DNA of 64,000 nt from Siphonodentalium dalli (GCA_032622095.1 CP136069.1:10744036-10808035); one strand, 5' to 3'; shown: positions 1 to 12,040, counted from the stretch's first letter. Notes: generated from the letters alone by a model not told the origin. Numbers and translations are program-made.

Positions 1-840
1 TTCGGTCATGGATTCAGTAGCCTGTGATTGGTCAGTTAGGTTTAACTGTGTTGGTGGGCATTTCCACATTTGGGAACGTCATCAGGGGTCAAATGCCATG
101 GCTTCTTGCATCTTCGTCAGGGATATCTCGAACTCCAGGCTTCAAACTAAGTTTTGTGCTGTGAAACTCCAATTCTGAGCCCTGTTCTTCATACTTTGCC
201 TGTGCCTTGCAACATATGTCCGTGTAATACCCATTCGCTTCCCGGTCAGACTGTTGGTCAATGATACCTCCTCCTCATTGACAATAGCATGTCGCCAATT
301 AGTTGGTGTCGGGCCCCTTTTTGGGAGCTTGCAGCTGTTTTTTCATTGGGCTCTCATCGTTTATTGGGACACGGCCCAACCCACTCAAGATTTGGTTCGG
401 GGGTTGGTTCTATTGTTTTTAAGGGGGGGTCTTCTTTATAACTTGCGGCTTTTGCTGCCTGGGTTAGCCTGTTAGGTGAGTTATTAGTATTCAGCCATCC
501 CGGGGCTTATAATACCCGGCTGGGGATTTCTTGTCAACAGGGGGGAGGGTGTTACCCGTACCTTTCCCGGCACGTACTCGGCTGATACATTATTAGCCCT
601 AAGTTCCGATGCGAATGTCGTCTCCGTCTCAATGTCTTCTGAAGCTATTTACTTTACTTGCAGGGGTCTTAAACTCTTTAAGTGGCCACTTTTTGTTCGT
701 TTGAGCTTACTGACAGGTATTAGTTTTAGGATGTAATATTACATTGGCTTATGGTCCTATTGGGCATGTGTATATATATATGTCTGTGCATGTATATGTA
801 TATATTGTAGGTTATCAGGTCAATCCAGTTCTTTGATTCA
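1..840. other. No gene recognised
   Basis: G/T-rich sequence with short ORFs only. The preceding Munc18 exon is expected upstream of 2480 but nothing here encodes it. The GGGGGGAGGGTGTTACCCG stretch near 540-560 and the surrounding base composition would fit a retroelement LTR, but I see no paired copy. Confidence 0.5.
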
Positions 841-898
841 GATGCATAGCGGTGTTTTTGTTTCCTCGTGGCCTCCACCTGTTAGAAAATTCTATGCT

Positions 899-1270
899 TT
901 ACCATATAGTTCAGTGGGCAAGATACCTTTGACAGAGATACAATATTTTCCTAAATAAGTAAAATATATATCTCCTAGAGGTATCTTGCCCACTGAACGC
1001 TGAGCTCCCTCCCAGGGTTTCCCACCCACCCCGCTCACGAGGAATGTCCTACTGGGGATAAAAAATATGGCGAATACTTCACTATGTGTCAGAAATCACA
1101 TAATTACACGGGTCATGAACATGACAGAGGATATGTACCATAGAATTTCGTACCGTTTTTTCAACTCGGAGAGTTAACCCCTCCTACTTGGGATAATATA
1201 CCATATAGTTCAGTGGGCAAGATACTTCTAGGAGATATATATTTTACTTATTTAGGAAAATATTGTTTCT
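899..1270. repeat. Inverted repeat pair, GTTCAGTGGGCAAGATAC arms
   Basis: Bases 941-998 are the near-exact reverse complement of 1208-1265 (about 58 bp), and the first copy also holds a small hairpin between 909-927 and 980-998. The intervening 210 bp are not repeated in the window. The structure fits a decayed inverted-repeat element. Confidence 0.8.
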
Positions 1271-1350
1271 GTTAATCTGCCAAACCCAGCTCAGCATATT
1301 GAATAGAATCCAGCCCAAAACAATGTAAAAGGCCAATAGAAAAAGAGTTT

Positions 1351-1630
1351 TGTTTCATGGTCCCTGGTGCATTGTATTTCATTATTTCACAGTCCCTGGT
1401 GCATTGTATTTTATTGTTTCACAGTCCCTGGTGCATTGTATTTTATTGTTTCATGGTCCCTGGTGCATTGTATTTTATTGTTTCACGGTCCCTGGTGCAT
1501 TGTATTTTATTGTTTCACGGTCCCTGCTGCATTGTATTCCATTGTTTCACGGTCCCTGGTGCATTGTATTTCATTGTTTCACGGTCCCTGGTGCATTGTA
1601 TTTTATTATTTCACAGGCCCTGCTGCATTG
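1351..1630. repeat. 33-bp minisatellite, about 8.5 copies
   Basis: The unit contains GGTCCCTGGTGCATTGTATT followed by TTATTGTTTCAC. Variation is limited to a few transitions (CACGG/CATGG/CACAG; CTGG/CTGC). Thirty-three is a multiple of three, which explains overlapping open frames here; they are not genes. Confidence 0.93.
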
Positions 1631-1864
1631 CAAAAAAAAATTAAAAACTCTAGTTATAAGAATAAAACGAAAATATGCAACATAATACCTAATTCAAATG
1701 GAGCATCTTGTTTCATTGTAATCTTGAGCATTGTTTTCCATCTATCTTTGCTTATTTGATGCAACTGCATTTTAGTCCAAGTTAGACCATAAATTAGGCT
1801 GCTGATAATAAATTTATTAAAGGAAATAGCTCATTCGGTCAAGTGAAAAAGTTGTAATCACCCT

Positions 1865-2197
1865 TGGAGAATAATCTTGTTCAAAGTAGTTATTTTTACA
1901 AATATTATATGTAAATTGACAACACACACCGTCATTCTTATATATTAATTAAATGCAGTGACTGTCGATGGCGAAAACGTTTTCATTAGTTTTTCGCCCA
2001 TAGATGTGTCCCGAATTGAGTAGTAAATATATTTACAATTGAGCGTAGTTCAGACGATGTTTTCTATGCAGTGGTACGGTCAATTTGCTTGAGATTTTCG
2101 GTGATGCTAGTAGAATGCTACATTCCTCCAGTTGGCATAGTAACTGAATACTAACTTATCAGTTTCACCCACCCGAACAAGTACATAGTATGTCTTT
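1865..2197. repeat. Dispersed repeat, paralogous to 41601-41934
   Basis: The two segments share long near-identical runs, for example ATTAATTAAATGCAGTGACT and CGTACATAATATGTCTTTAA-like ends. The 41.6 kb copy continues into sequence shared with a Harbinger-like element at 48968-49429, so this is a fragment of a larger mobile unit. Confidence 0.75.
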
Positions 2198-2232
2198 AAA
2201 TGAAAATGTTCCGGTTTTGAGTTTTAATATTA

Positions 2233-2362
2233 GACCTCAGCAGAATGAGGTTCCCAGAGGGTGAATTTGGTGATGCTAGCCTGCTATGCGGGGTAGTATC
2301 ACTAAATGCACCACATGGGGGACCTCTTTCTGCAAATGACAGACACACTATTTCAAGACTTG
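2233..2362. repeat. Palindromic CAGAATGAGG element (PAL-2)
   Basis: A self-complementary unit: GCAGAATGAGGTTCCCAGAG on the left is answered by GGACCTC.TTCTGC on the right, around a short GC core (GCTATGCGGGG). It is followed by the family's flank AATGACAGACAC..TATTTCAAG. It lies about 120 bp before the first Munc18 exon. Confidence 0.8.
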
Positions 2363-2479
2363 CCACTGATCGGTGCACAAATTTATTTTTGAATACAGCT
2401 CACTGCCATTGACAATGATGTCCAGTTTAAAATGGGCATTTATCACAGTATTATTGATAAATCATGTTCTCTTTTATAG

Positions 2480-2587
2480 GTACGAGAGTTCGACTGGCAC
2501 AGAAGTGTGTGAGAAGGAAGTGTTGTTAGATCAGAACGACGATCTGTGGATAGAACTCCGACATCAACATATCGCTGTCGTCTCACA
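2480..2587 (+). CDS. STXBP1: Munc18 exon 1 in window (about residues 266-301)
   Basis: The exon follows a CTTTTATAG acceptor and ends at a GTAAGC donor. The first base completes a split Lys/Arg codon; the protein then starts YESSTGTEV and runs through [20 protein letters not shown] to VVS, with the last Gln codon split CA|G across the next intron. Human Munc18-1 has [20 protein letters not shown] at the same place, so the acidic LLDxxDDLW signature is intact. The stretch links domain 2 to the start of domain 3a. It is 108 bp long and has no in-frame stop. The upstream exon that should supply the conserved segment before it was not found in the first 2.4 kb. Confidence 0.93.
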
Positions 2588-2630
2588 GTAAGCATCGCCA
2601 GCATTCCTGAAAATGTGGTCTGGAACATTT

Positions 2631-2723
2631 GCAGAATGAGGTACCCAGAGGATGAAATTAGTGACGCTACCCTGCACAGCGGGCTAGTGTCACCAAATTA
2701 ATCCTCTGGGGACATCATTCTGC
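2631..2723. repeat. PAL-2 copy, diverged
   Basis: GCAGAATGAGGTACCCAGAG ... CTCTGGGGACATCATTCTGC, a diverged palindromic copy starting about 43 bp after the donor at 2588. Confidence 0.8.
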
Positions 2724-2744
2724 AACTTTAGATATTCTTAACTG

Positions 2745-2950
2745 AATGGAATGAAATTTGGTATGTGTTATGGCCCTTTTGTTGGAATTTGCACTTTATT
2801 TTCATTTCCAGATAATAACTTTAGTAAATCTGAACTGGAATGGAACGAAATTTGGTATGTGAGTTTACTAGCTCATAGTACAGGTCAAGTTCAAATTTGG
2901 ATTCCAACCACCAATTTTCACCAGAGTTGTGACCCTTTGTTGGAATTACT
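2745..2950. repeat. Fragment of the AAATTTGGTATGTGAG tandem family (ARR-1)
   Basis: Two partial units (GGAATGAAATTTGGTATGTG, TTATGGCCCTTTTGTTGGAA, then GGAACGAAATTTGGTATGTG) match the repeat arrays at 16758-17640 and 39374-39910. Confidence 0.65.
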
Positions 2951-3167
2951 ATAGGTGTATTTTGCCTTGCCCCAGCGATGTTCTTGTTCTATCTTAAAAA
3001 TAATTTTGATTAAAGTTGTAATTGTTACAAGTTGGCAGTTTTCAGTGGTCAAATCTATCACAAGTTCATACCAGATATACTCCATCCACATAGTTCTTTT
3101 AGCATCATATGATTTGTCACAAATAGCTTTCTTGTCAATTTGTGATCTGAAATGTTTTAATTTACAG

Positions 3168-3375
3168 GTTGGTTACGAAGAAATTAAAGCAGTTTGCTGA
3201 AGCTAAGAAGATGAAGACGGGAGAGAAAACAGGATTGAGGGACCTGTCTCAAATGTTTAAGAAAATGCCACAGTATCAGAAAGAACTGAGCAAATATTCA
3301 ACTCACCTTAACCTGGCAGAGGATTGTATGAAGCAATACCAGAAACACGTTGACAAACTGTGTAAAGTCGAGCAG
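3168..3375 (+). CDS. STXBP1: Munc18 exon 2 in window (about residues 301-370, domain 3a)
   Basis: Acceptor TTTACAG, donor GTAAGA. The exon completes the Gln codon and encodes 69 residues from [20 protein letters not shown] through MRDLSQM-like [20 protein letters not shown] to KLCKVEQ. This is the helical hairpin of domain 3a that contacts synaptobrevin and syntaxin; the hinge proline equivalent to P335 of Munc18-1 is present in KKMPQ. The two PKC-target serines of the mammalian protein (S306, S313) are Lys and Ala here. The exon's last 60 bp are repeated in tandem immediately downstream in the intron. Reading through the donor gives a stop after four codons, so the splice is needed. Confidence 0.96.
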
Positions 3376-3380
3376 GTAAG

Positions 3381-3682
3381 AACGATATGAAGCAATACCA
3401 GAAACATGTTGACAAACAAACTCTGTAAAGTCGAACAGGTGAAAATTATATGAAGCATTACCAGAAACATGTCGACAAACAAACTTTGTAAAGTCGAACA
3501 GGCGAAAATTATATGAAGCAATACCAGAAACATGTTGACAAACAAACTCTGTAAAGTCGAACAGGCGAGGATTGTATGAAAAACAGAAAGTTTAATAAAA
3601 TAAACTAAAAAGAATAAAGAAAATGAGAGAAATTGTATGAAGCAGTATCAGAAATATTTCTACAAGTTAAACAGGTTAATTA
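3381..3682 (+). repeat. Tandem copies of the 3-prime end of the preceding exon
   Basis: Three copies start at ATATGAAGCA (3385, 3448, 3511) with an exact 63-bp period, and a more diverged copy lies at 3629-3682. Each repeats the exon tail that encodes [16 protein letters not shown] plus the sequence around its donor. All three carry a 4-bp insertion relative to the exon, so they cannot be read in the exon frame. The first copy keeps CAG|GT at its end; the next two read CAG|GC. These look like intronic exon-tail duplicates, not functional exons. Confidence 0.85.
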
Positions 3683-3769
3683 ATTATTGTATTGAAATAT
3701 AAATAAATATACTATAAATATTATTTTTTGTTACACTCCTACACACCCTCTCAAAATAAGTGTCCATTT

Positions 3770-3990
3770 TAACGCAGTCCTCAACATGGTCGTAACTCGG
3801 TCGTAACGTCAACGCAACACGGTCGTTGCGTTGATAGATAATGCGTTTGCGAGACGTTACGACCGCGTTGGAAATCAACAAGTTTAACGCAGACCGCATT
3901 GAAGTTTAACGCAGACCGCGTTTACGTTAAACGTGTTGCATTAAGAATCAACGCACACACGTTGAAGATTACAATCACCGCGCCGAAAAG
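3770..3990. repeat. Left subterminal AACGC/CGGTCG irregular repeats
   Basis: Recurrent motifs GGTCGTAAC, TTTAACGCAGACCGC and CAACGCA occur in irregular spacing. They mirror the CCGCGTTG motifs at 12055-12265. They are probably binding sites or duplicated ends of the same mobile element. Confidence 0.7.
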
Positions 3991-4265
3991 TAAACAGACG
4001 TTAAAATGAGTCGCGTTATTTGGATTTATACCATTCAATTTTTGTTTCAAATAAGGCAATTTATTTGCAGCTTTTGACTCGCGTTAGACATTTTTGTGAT
4101 ATATACAGGTACAATGTGCATGTATCAGTGTATCGCACGGAGCGGTCGTGTGGTTGTGTTTCCCAATGTATGGAGTAAAACACTATGTCTGCTACAGAGC
4201 TGCTGGAGAGTGAATATATGTACACGTCGTTGCAAATGGAACGAAGAATACATCTAATAGGCTTA

Positions 4266-5493
4266 GGCCATTAAAAATTGGAAGTTTGGGTTCACGGGCC
4301 CCGCCCGCATCACTAAAAGTCTGCCGCATCAAAACTATTTATCGCAATCTCAAATGTTTTAGGTTTTCCCTCCATACGCTAGTGATAGGGACTTATTTTT
4401 GCATCACCGGTCACATTTTTAAGAGCACCGCCATGGGGGACCGGTCATATTTCTAAGAGTACCGGTTATATTTACTTTCGTTGACAAAGCACATGGTCGA
4501 GATTATCGTTTGTCTATTTTTCCGCTATTTTGGACTAATTAAAATGGGAAAATGAGTTTATTTTCTGTGTGCATTACGTCAGGGATCATAGTTATCCTGC
4601 AGTGGTGGAAGATTAACCGAAGGAACATCTGATGTTGAACTTTATGAGACAATAAAATGCAATAAATCTGATGATTTTGGCGAAATCCCGAAAATTCCAA
4701 ACGATTTGAAAGACATGTTTTGATAGCAATTGTGGGATACCAGTTATTTTTTTTTTAATTAAATAAAAAATAAAAATGAAGTTATTTACAAATACTTTCT
4801 TCTTCTTGAATTTATTCCCAATGAATTCAACCAATTTATCAGAACTGTCACTTTGACACCACATGCACAGACATGTACCCACATCAGCAGCGATCAGTAC
4901 AAAAGTATAATGGTATAAACCAGTATATAGGATTCTTGTGGAACACTAGAAAAATTACTTCAGTGTCACTGAGAATTGTTCCCGATGGTGGATATTCATT
5001 GGCATTGCAGTAAATAAATACATGCAAAGCAATTTATGGCACTGCTACATTTGAATCAGCTTTCTCAGAATTCCTAATTCAATTGTCAGAAGTTTTTGTA
5101 ATTTGAGTGGTGTGTGTTTCTCTACATGTGTGGTTCCTTGTACAGTTCTGATATTTTGTGGGAGACATTGAGCGGTTCTGACTTTATAAACCATATCCCT
5201 CACCATATCATGAATAGAACCAGACAAAACTCATGCTATGCCTTTCCTCAATATCCATTTAGAGCCATGCTTTGGGAATTGGGGCAACAGAGGTGTCAGA
5301 ATATTCCCACGTATTGAGCTATACATGTGATTACACAGAGACAATTTGTATTACCTGGAATCATGAAAAAAGATTATTCAATTTCGAGGTATGTTTTGAA
5401 GAATTTAAAATAAATAATAAATATAAAAAGCCTCCCTCATCAAAAAATTTAGACATAATTGCCCGTGAACCCAGAATTTAATTTTTAATGGCC
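4266..5493. mobile_element. Nested Harbinger-like element, TTA duplication
   Basis: Left end GGCCATTAAAAATTGGAAGT and right end (reverse complement) GGCCATTAAAAATTAAATTC, both continuing to TGGGTTCACGGG. TTA flanks both ends (4263-4265, 5494-5496). The GGCC terminus and 3-bp TWA duplication are typical of PIF/Harbinger elements. The 1.2 kb interior has only short ORFs, none resembling a transposase. Confidence 0.8.
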
Positions 5494-5496
5494 TTA

Positions 5497-7328
5497 GTAG
5501 TAGTAAATAAACCACAATTGACCTAAATTCTGGTTTTGTAGTTGACAAAACCAGAATAACTTTGTCAACTTTAATAAAATGCGTAGTATAAGCATGATGT
5601 CTGTCGTTTCATTGCGCCAGTATGTCAGTCTCCGTTCAGGATGTGAATCTGACCAATTAGAAGATAAATTGTCAAATATGGTTGGAGTTACAGAAAAATT
5701 ATGGAGGTTTGTGTGTGATTTTTTTTTAGTGGGACATAGAATTACCATACATATTTTGTCCGGCATCGGCGTTTGAAATCAAATGGGTATGCCATTATGT
5801 GTAGACTTGTTTTTTATTTGAATTGTTGCTATTTTATGATGTACTTACATGTATCATCAGAAATGACAACGAATTTCTGAGAATACTGTAAATAAATGTG
5901 CTAAAGGTAAAATGCACAGGGGCTGTGCAACTTTTTATTTTATTACAATATTTTTGAAAATAATATCATAAAATAATTTAAAAAAAAATTTCCCGTACCC
6001 CTGTGTGTAAAAGATATCATTGCATGTTTATCTTTGTGTGGTTATTATGCACAACGCATGCCGTTTTATTCCTAATGTAATACTTGTACATATATCATAC
6101 CATGAACTTATAAGGTTTCTATAATTGGCATACTGGTATTGACGTTTTGATGGCCAGCTATCGGCTTTCGAGAGAATAAATTTTACTCATTTGTTGTCAG
6201 CCTTGCAAAAATTCCAATTATCGCCTCTTATAAAGAGCGTCCATACTTCCGTCGAAACGTGGTAGGCAATAAAGAGTGTTTAAATTATGATAATTTGTAC
6301 TGGTTTTTAACGTAAAACCTGGTTTTTAATGTAAAACCATCGAGGTATGTAAATATAGATCGATGGTAAAACGGGTGGACACTTTTGTGTGTTTTCGCGA
6401 TGCCTGTGACATAATAAGTGATGGTGACTATTTTAAAGTTTTCTTTTAACTTGGAATGCTGGAAAAATAAAATTTTGTCTAATTTGGTATCGACTGCGTG
6501 GGACCGTGCTTGGATCTTGAAATTTATATGTTTTGTGTTTAAATATTTGATGAGGACAAATAAATAATTGAATTGCAATTATTTAATTATGGTAAGAAAA
6601 ACAGAAGTAAGTTAATATTTAATATATGCTTGTCCATACAATAACGGACAATTACTGACGTTGATCTCGTATACTCGCTCACACTTGTATCTCTTCGAAG
6701 CCACATTGAATACGATTTCATTATTACATCATCATGAAAGTAACACGACCTCGTCGAGTGATCATTGTGGCGCAAGCTGTCAACTAGCCAATCAAATCCG
6801 ACGATGTTATGACGGCACGTGTTCAAACGAGAATTCTGTGTTGGAAGCTTCGGGATACACCGAAGACACGCCCCTATTGTATTTGAGTTCATTGACACCG
6901 CTGTCAATCATTCGCGGTAGGCCTTTGATCCGTGGCCTGTCAGTAAAAATGACAACTCATTGGTTACCAGTCAGAGCGCTGCGTGTGTTGAAGAACACAT
7001 GGATAATTAATATGTTAAATTATTTACATCATTGTAGATCTGTTATCGAGTTATCATATCCTCACAAAGATTTCAAATGACATCGGACGCTAAAAGTCTT
7101 GGCATACAGATAAACGACCTTTAATTGGATGTGACGCTGAATATTAAATATTCGAAAATATATGTACATGTACATTGCGACGTGAACTCAAAGAGTGTTT
7201 TGTTTTTTAGAAATCTCAATTGCATCTCTATTAATTCGTGCAGTGCGATCAATGCGATCTACATTTATTTATTAGCTTTTTCCAGAAAAATTCTAATGAA
7301 GATGTAAAACATTTCACACCAATCAATC
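5497..7328. other. Element interior, no gene recognised
   Basis: Non-repeated AT-rich sequence between the nested element and the minisatellite. The longest open frames (6661-7080 and a few around 100 codons) show no recognisable domain. Confidence 0.5.
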
Positions 7329-7330
7329 AT

Positions 7331-10300
7331 GCGTTATCCATGCCTCCCACCACGTTATCCATGCCTCCCACCACGTTATCCATGCCTCCCACCACGTTAT
7401 CCATGCCTCCCACCGCGTTATCCATGCCTCCCACCACGTTATCCATGCCTCGTTATCCATGCCTCCCACCACGTTATCCATGCCTCCCACCGCGTTATCC
7501 ATGCCTCCCACCACGTTATCCATGCCTCGTTATCCATGCCTCCCACCACGTTATCCATGCCTCCCACCACGTTATCCATGCCTCCCACCACGTTATCCAT
7601 GCCTCCCACCACGTTATCCATGCCTCCCACCACGTTATCCATGCCTCCCACCACGTTATCCATGCATCCCACCACGTTATCCATGCCTCGTTATCCATGC
7701 CTCCCACCACGTTATCCATGCCTCCCACGCGTTATCCGTGCCTCCCACCACGTTATCCATGCCTCCCACCACGTTATCCATGCCTCCCACCACGTTATCC
7801 ATGCCTCCCACCACGTTATCCGTGCCTCCCACCACGTTATCCGTGCCTCCCACCACGTTATCCGTGCCTCCCACCACGTTATCCGTGCCTCCCACCACGT
7901 TATCCGTGCCTCCCACCACGTTATCCGTGCCTCCCACCACGTTATCCGTGCCTCCCACCACGTTATCCGTGCCTCCCACCACGTTATCCGTGCCTCCCAC
8001 CACGTTATCCGTGCCTCCCACCGCGTTATCCGTGCCTCCCACCGCGTTATCCGTGCCTCCCACCGCGTTATCCATGCCTCCCACCGCGTTATCCATGCCT
8101 CCCACCACGTTATCCATGCCTCCCACCACGTTATCCGTGCCTCCCATCACGTTATCCGTGCCTCCCACCACGTTATCCGTGCCTCCCACCACGTTATCCA
8201 TGCCTCCCACCACGTTATCCATGCCTCCCACCACGTTATCCATGCCTCCCACCACGTTATCCATGCCTCCCACCACGTTATCCATGCCTCCCACCACGTT
8301 ATCCGTGCCTCCCACCACGTTATCCGTGCCTCCCACCACGTTATCCGTGCCTCCCACCACGTTATCCATGCCTCCCACCACGTTATCCATGCCTCCCACC
8401 ACGTTATCCATGCCTCCCACCACGTTATCCATGCCTCCCACCACGTTATCCATGCCTCCCACCACGTTATCCATGCCTCCCACCACGTTATCCATGCCTC
8501 CCATCACGTTATCCATGCCTCCCACCACGTTATCCATGCCTCCCACCACGTTATCCATGCCTCCCACCACGTTATCCATGCCTCCCACCACGTTATCCAT
8601 GCCTCCCACCACGTTATCCATGCCTCCCACCACGTTATCCATGCCTCCCACCGCGTTATCCATGCCTCCCACCACGTTATCCATGCCTCGTTATCCATGC
8701 CTCCCACCGCGTTATCCATGCCTCCCACCACGTTATCCATGCCTCGTTATCCATGCCTCCCACCACGTTATCCATGCCTCCCACCGCGTTATCCATGCCT
8801 CCCACCACGTTATCCATGCCACGTTATCCGTGCCTCCCACCACGTTATCCATGCCTCCCACCACGTTATCCATGCCTCCCACCGCGTTATCCATGCCTCC
8901 CACCACGTTATCCATGCCTCGTTATCCATGCCTCCCACCACGTTATCCATGCCTCGTTATCCATGCCTCCCACCACGTTATCCATGCCTCCCACCACGTT
9001 ATCCATGCCTCCCACCACGTTATCCATGCCTCCCACCACGTTATCCATGCCTCCCACCACGTTATCCATGCCTCCCACCGCGTTATCCCTGCCTCCCACC
9101 GCGTTATCCATGCCTCCCACCACGTTATCCATGCCTCGTTATCCATGCCTCCCACCACGTTATCCATGCCTCCCACCGCGTTATCCATGCCTCCCACCAC
9201 GTTATCCATGCCTCGTTATCCATGCCTCCCACCACGTTATCCATGCCTCCCACCGCGTTATCCATGCCTCCCACCACGTTATCCATGCCTCGTTATCCAT
9301 GCCTCCCACCACGTTATCCATGCCTCCCACCACGTTATCCATGCCTCCCACCACGTTATCCATGCCTCCCACCACGTTATCCGTGCCTCCCACCACGTTA
9401 TCCGTGCCTCCCACCACGTTATCCGTGCCTCCCACCACGTTATCCGTGCCTCCCACCACGTTATCCATGCCTCCCACCACGTTATCCATGCATCCCACCA
9501 CGTTATCCATGCCTCGTTATCCATGCCTCCCACCACGTTATCCGTGCCTCCCACCACGTTATCCGTGCCTCCCACCACGTTATCCGTGCCTCCCACCACG
9601 TTATCCATGCCTCCCACCTCGTTATCCGTGCCTCCCACCACGTTATCCGTGCCTCCCACCACGTTATCCGTGCCTCCCACCACGTTATCCGTGCCTCCCA
9701 CCACGTTATCCATGCCTCCCACCACGTTATCCGTGCCTCCCACCGCGTTATCCATGCCTCCCACCACGTTATCGATGCCTCCCACCACGTTATCCATGCC
9801 TCCCACCACGTTATCCATGCCTCCCACCACGTTATCCATGCCTCCCACCACGTTATCCGTGCCTCCCACCGCGTTATCCATGCCTCCCACCACGTTATCG
9901 ATGCCTCCCACCACGTTATCCATGCCTCCCACCACGTTATCCATGCCTCCCACCACGTTATCCATGCCTCCCACCACGTTATCCATGCCTCCCACCGCGT
10001 TATCCATGCCTCCCACCACGTTATCCATGCCTCCCACCGCGTTATCCATGCCTCCCACCACGTTATCCATGCCTCGTTATCCATGCCTCCCACCACGTTA
10101 TCCATGCCTCCCACCGCGTTATCCATGCCTCCCATCACGTTATCCATGCCTCGTTATCCATGCCTCCCACCACGTTATCCATGCCTCCCACCACGTTATC
10201 CATGCCTCCCACCACGTTATCCATGCCTCCCACCACGTTATCCATGCCTCCCACCACGTTATCCATGCCTCCCACCACGTTATCCATGCCTCCCACTGCG

Positions 10301-12040
10301 TTATCCATGCCTCCCACCGCGTTATCCATGCCTCCCACCACGTTATCCATGCCTCCCACCACGTTATCCATGCCTCCCACCACGTTATCCATGCCTCCCA
10401 CCGCGTTATCCATGCCTCCCACCGCGTTATCCATGCCTCCCACCACGTTATCCATGCCTCCCACCCCATTATCCGTGCCTCCCACCACGTTATCCATGCC
10501 TCCCACCACGTTATCCATGCCTCCCACCACGTTATCCATGCCTCCCACCACGTTATCCGTGCCTCCCACCACGTTATCCGTGCCTCCCACCACGTTATCC
10601 ATGCCTCCCACCACGTTATCCATGCCTCCCACCACGTTATCCATGCCTCCCACCACGTTATCCATGCATCCCACCACGTTATCCATGCATCCCACCACGT
10701 TATCCATGCCTCCCACCACGTTATCCGTGCCTCCCACCACGTTATCCGTGCCTCCCACCACGTTATCCATGCCTCCCACCACGTTATCCATGCATCCCAC
10801 CACGTTATCCATGCCTCCCACCACGTTATCCATGCATCCCACCACGTTATCCATGCCTCCCACCACGTTATCCATGCATCCCACCACGTTATCCATGCCT
10901 CCCACCACGTTATCCATGCCTCCCACCACGTTATCCATGCCTCCCACCACGTTATCCGTGCCTCCCACCGCGTTATCCGTGCCTCCCACCGCGTTATCCG
11001 TGCCTCCCACCGCGTTATCCGTGCCTCCCACCACGTTATCCGTGCCTCCCACCCCGTTATCCGTGCCTCCCACCACGTTATCCATGCCTCCCACCACGTT
11101 ATCCATGCCTCCCACCACGTTATCCATGTCTCCCACCACGTTATCCATGCCTCCCACCACGTTATCCATGCCTCCCACCGCGTTATCCATGCCTCCCACC
11201 GCGTTATCCATGCCTCCCACCGCGTTATCCATGCATCCCACCACGTTATCCATGCATCCCACCACGTTATCCATGCATCCCACCACGTTATCCATGCCTC
11301 CCACCACGTTATCCATGCCTCCCACCACGTTATCCATGCATCCCACCACGTTATCCGTGCCTCCCACCACGTTATCCGTGCCTCCCACCACGTTATCCAT
11401 GCCTCCCACCACGTTATCCATGCCTCCCACCACGTTATCCATGCATCCCACCACGTTATCCATGCATCCCACCGCGTTATCCATGCCTCCCACCGCGTTA
11501 TCCATGCCTCCCACCACGTTATCCGTGCCTCCCACCGTGTTATCCGTGCCTCCCACCGTGTTATCCGTGCCTCCCACCGTGTTATCCATGCCTCCCACCG
11601 CGTTATCCGTGCCTCCCACCGCGTTATCCGTGCCTCCCACCACGTTATCCGTGCCTCCCACCGTGTTATCCATGCCTCCCACCACGTTATCCATGCCTCC
11701 CACCACGTTATCCATGCCTCCCACCACGTTATCCATGCCTCCCACCGCGTTATCCATGCCTCCCACCGCGTTATCCGTGCCTCCCACCGCGTTATCCGTG
11801 CCTCCCACCGCGTTATCCGTGCCTCCCACCGCGTTATCCGTGCCTCCCACCGCGTTATCCGTGCCTCCCACCACGTTATCCGTGCCTCCCACCACGTTAT
11901 CCGTGCCTCCCACCACGTTATCCGTGCCTCCCACCACGTTATCCGTGCCTCCCACCCCGTTATCCGTGCCTCCCACCCCGTTATCCGTGCCTCCCACCAC
12001 GTTATCCTGCCTCCCACCACGTTATCCATGCCTCCCACCC
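7331..12040. repeat. 21-bp minisatellite, more than 200 units (4.7 kb)
   Basis: The unit is CCCACCACGTTATCCATGCC plus T. Variants are mainly CCACG/CCGCG and CCATGCC/CCGTGCC, with rarer GCATCCC. In 7440-10165 the array is broken about a dozen times by a 14-bp unit lacking CCCACCA, which shifts the reading frame; from 10165 to the end it is almost pure 21-mers. Several stretches show a 77-bp higher-order unit (14+21+21+21). Because 21 is seven codons and no frame contains a stop, three forward frames and stretches of the reverse strand are open for up to about 1600 codons; these are artefacts. Confidence 0.97.

Noticed and set aside
540-600. Possible LTR boundary (GGGTGTTACCCG)
   Set aside because: No second copy, primer-binding site or polypurine tract pairing can be seen in the window.
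1350-1759. Overlapping open frames encoding repeated short peptides
   Set aside because: Translation of the 33-bp minisatellite in all three forward frames; no coding bias for one frame.
4184-4275. Short ORF interrupted by the Harbinger-like element, considered as a split transposase
   Set aside because: Only about 30 codons, and the sequence after the insertion closes quickly; no recognisable domain.
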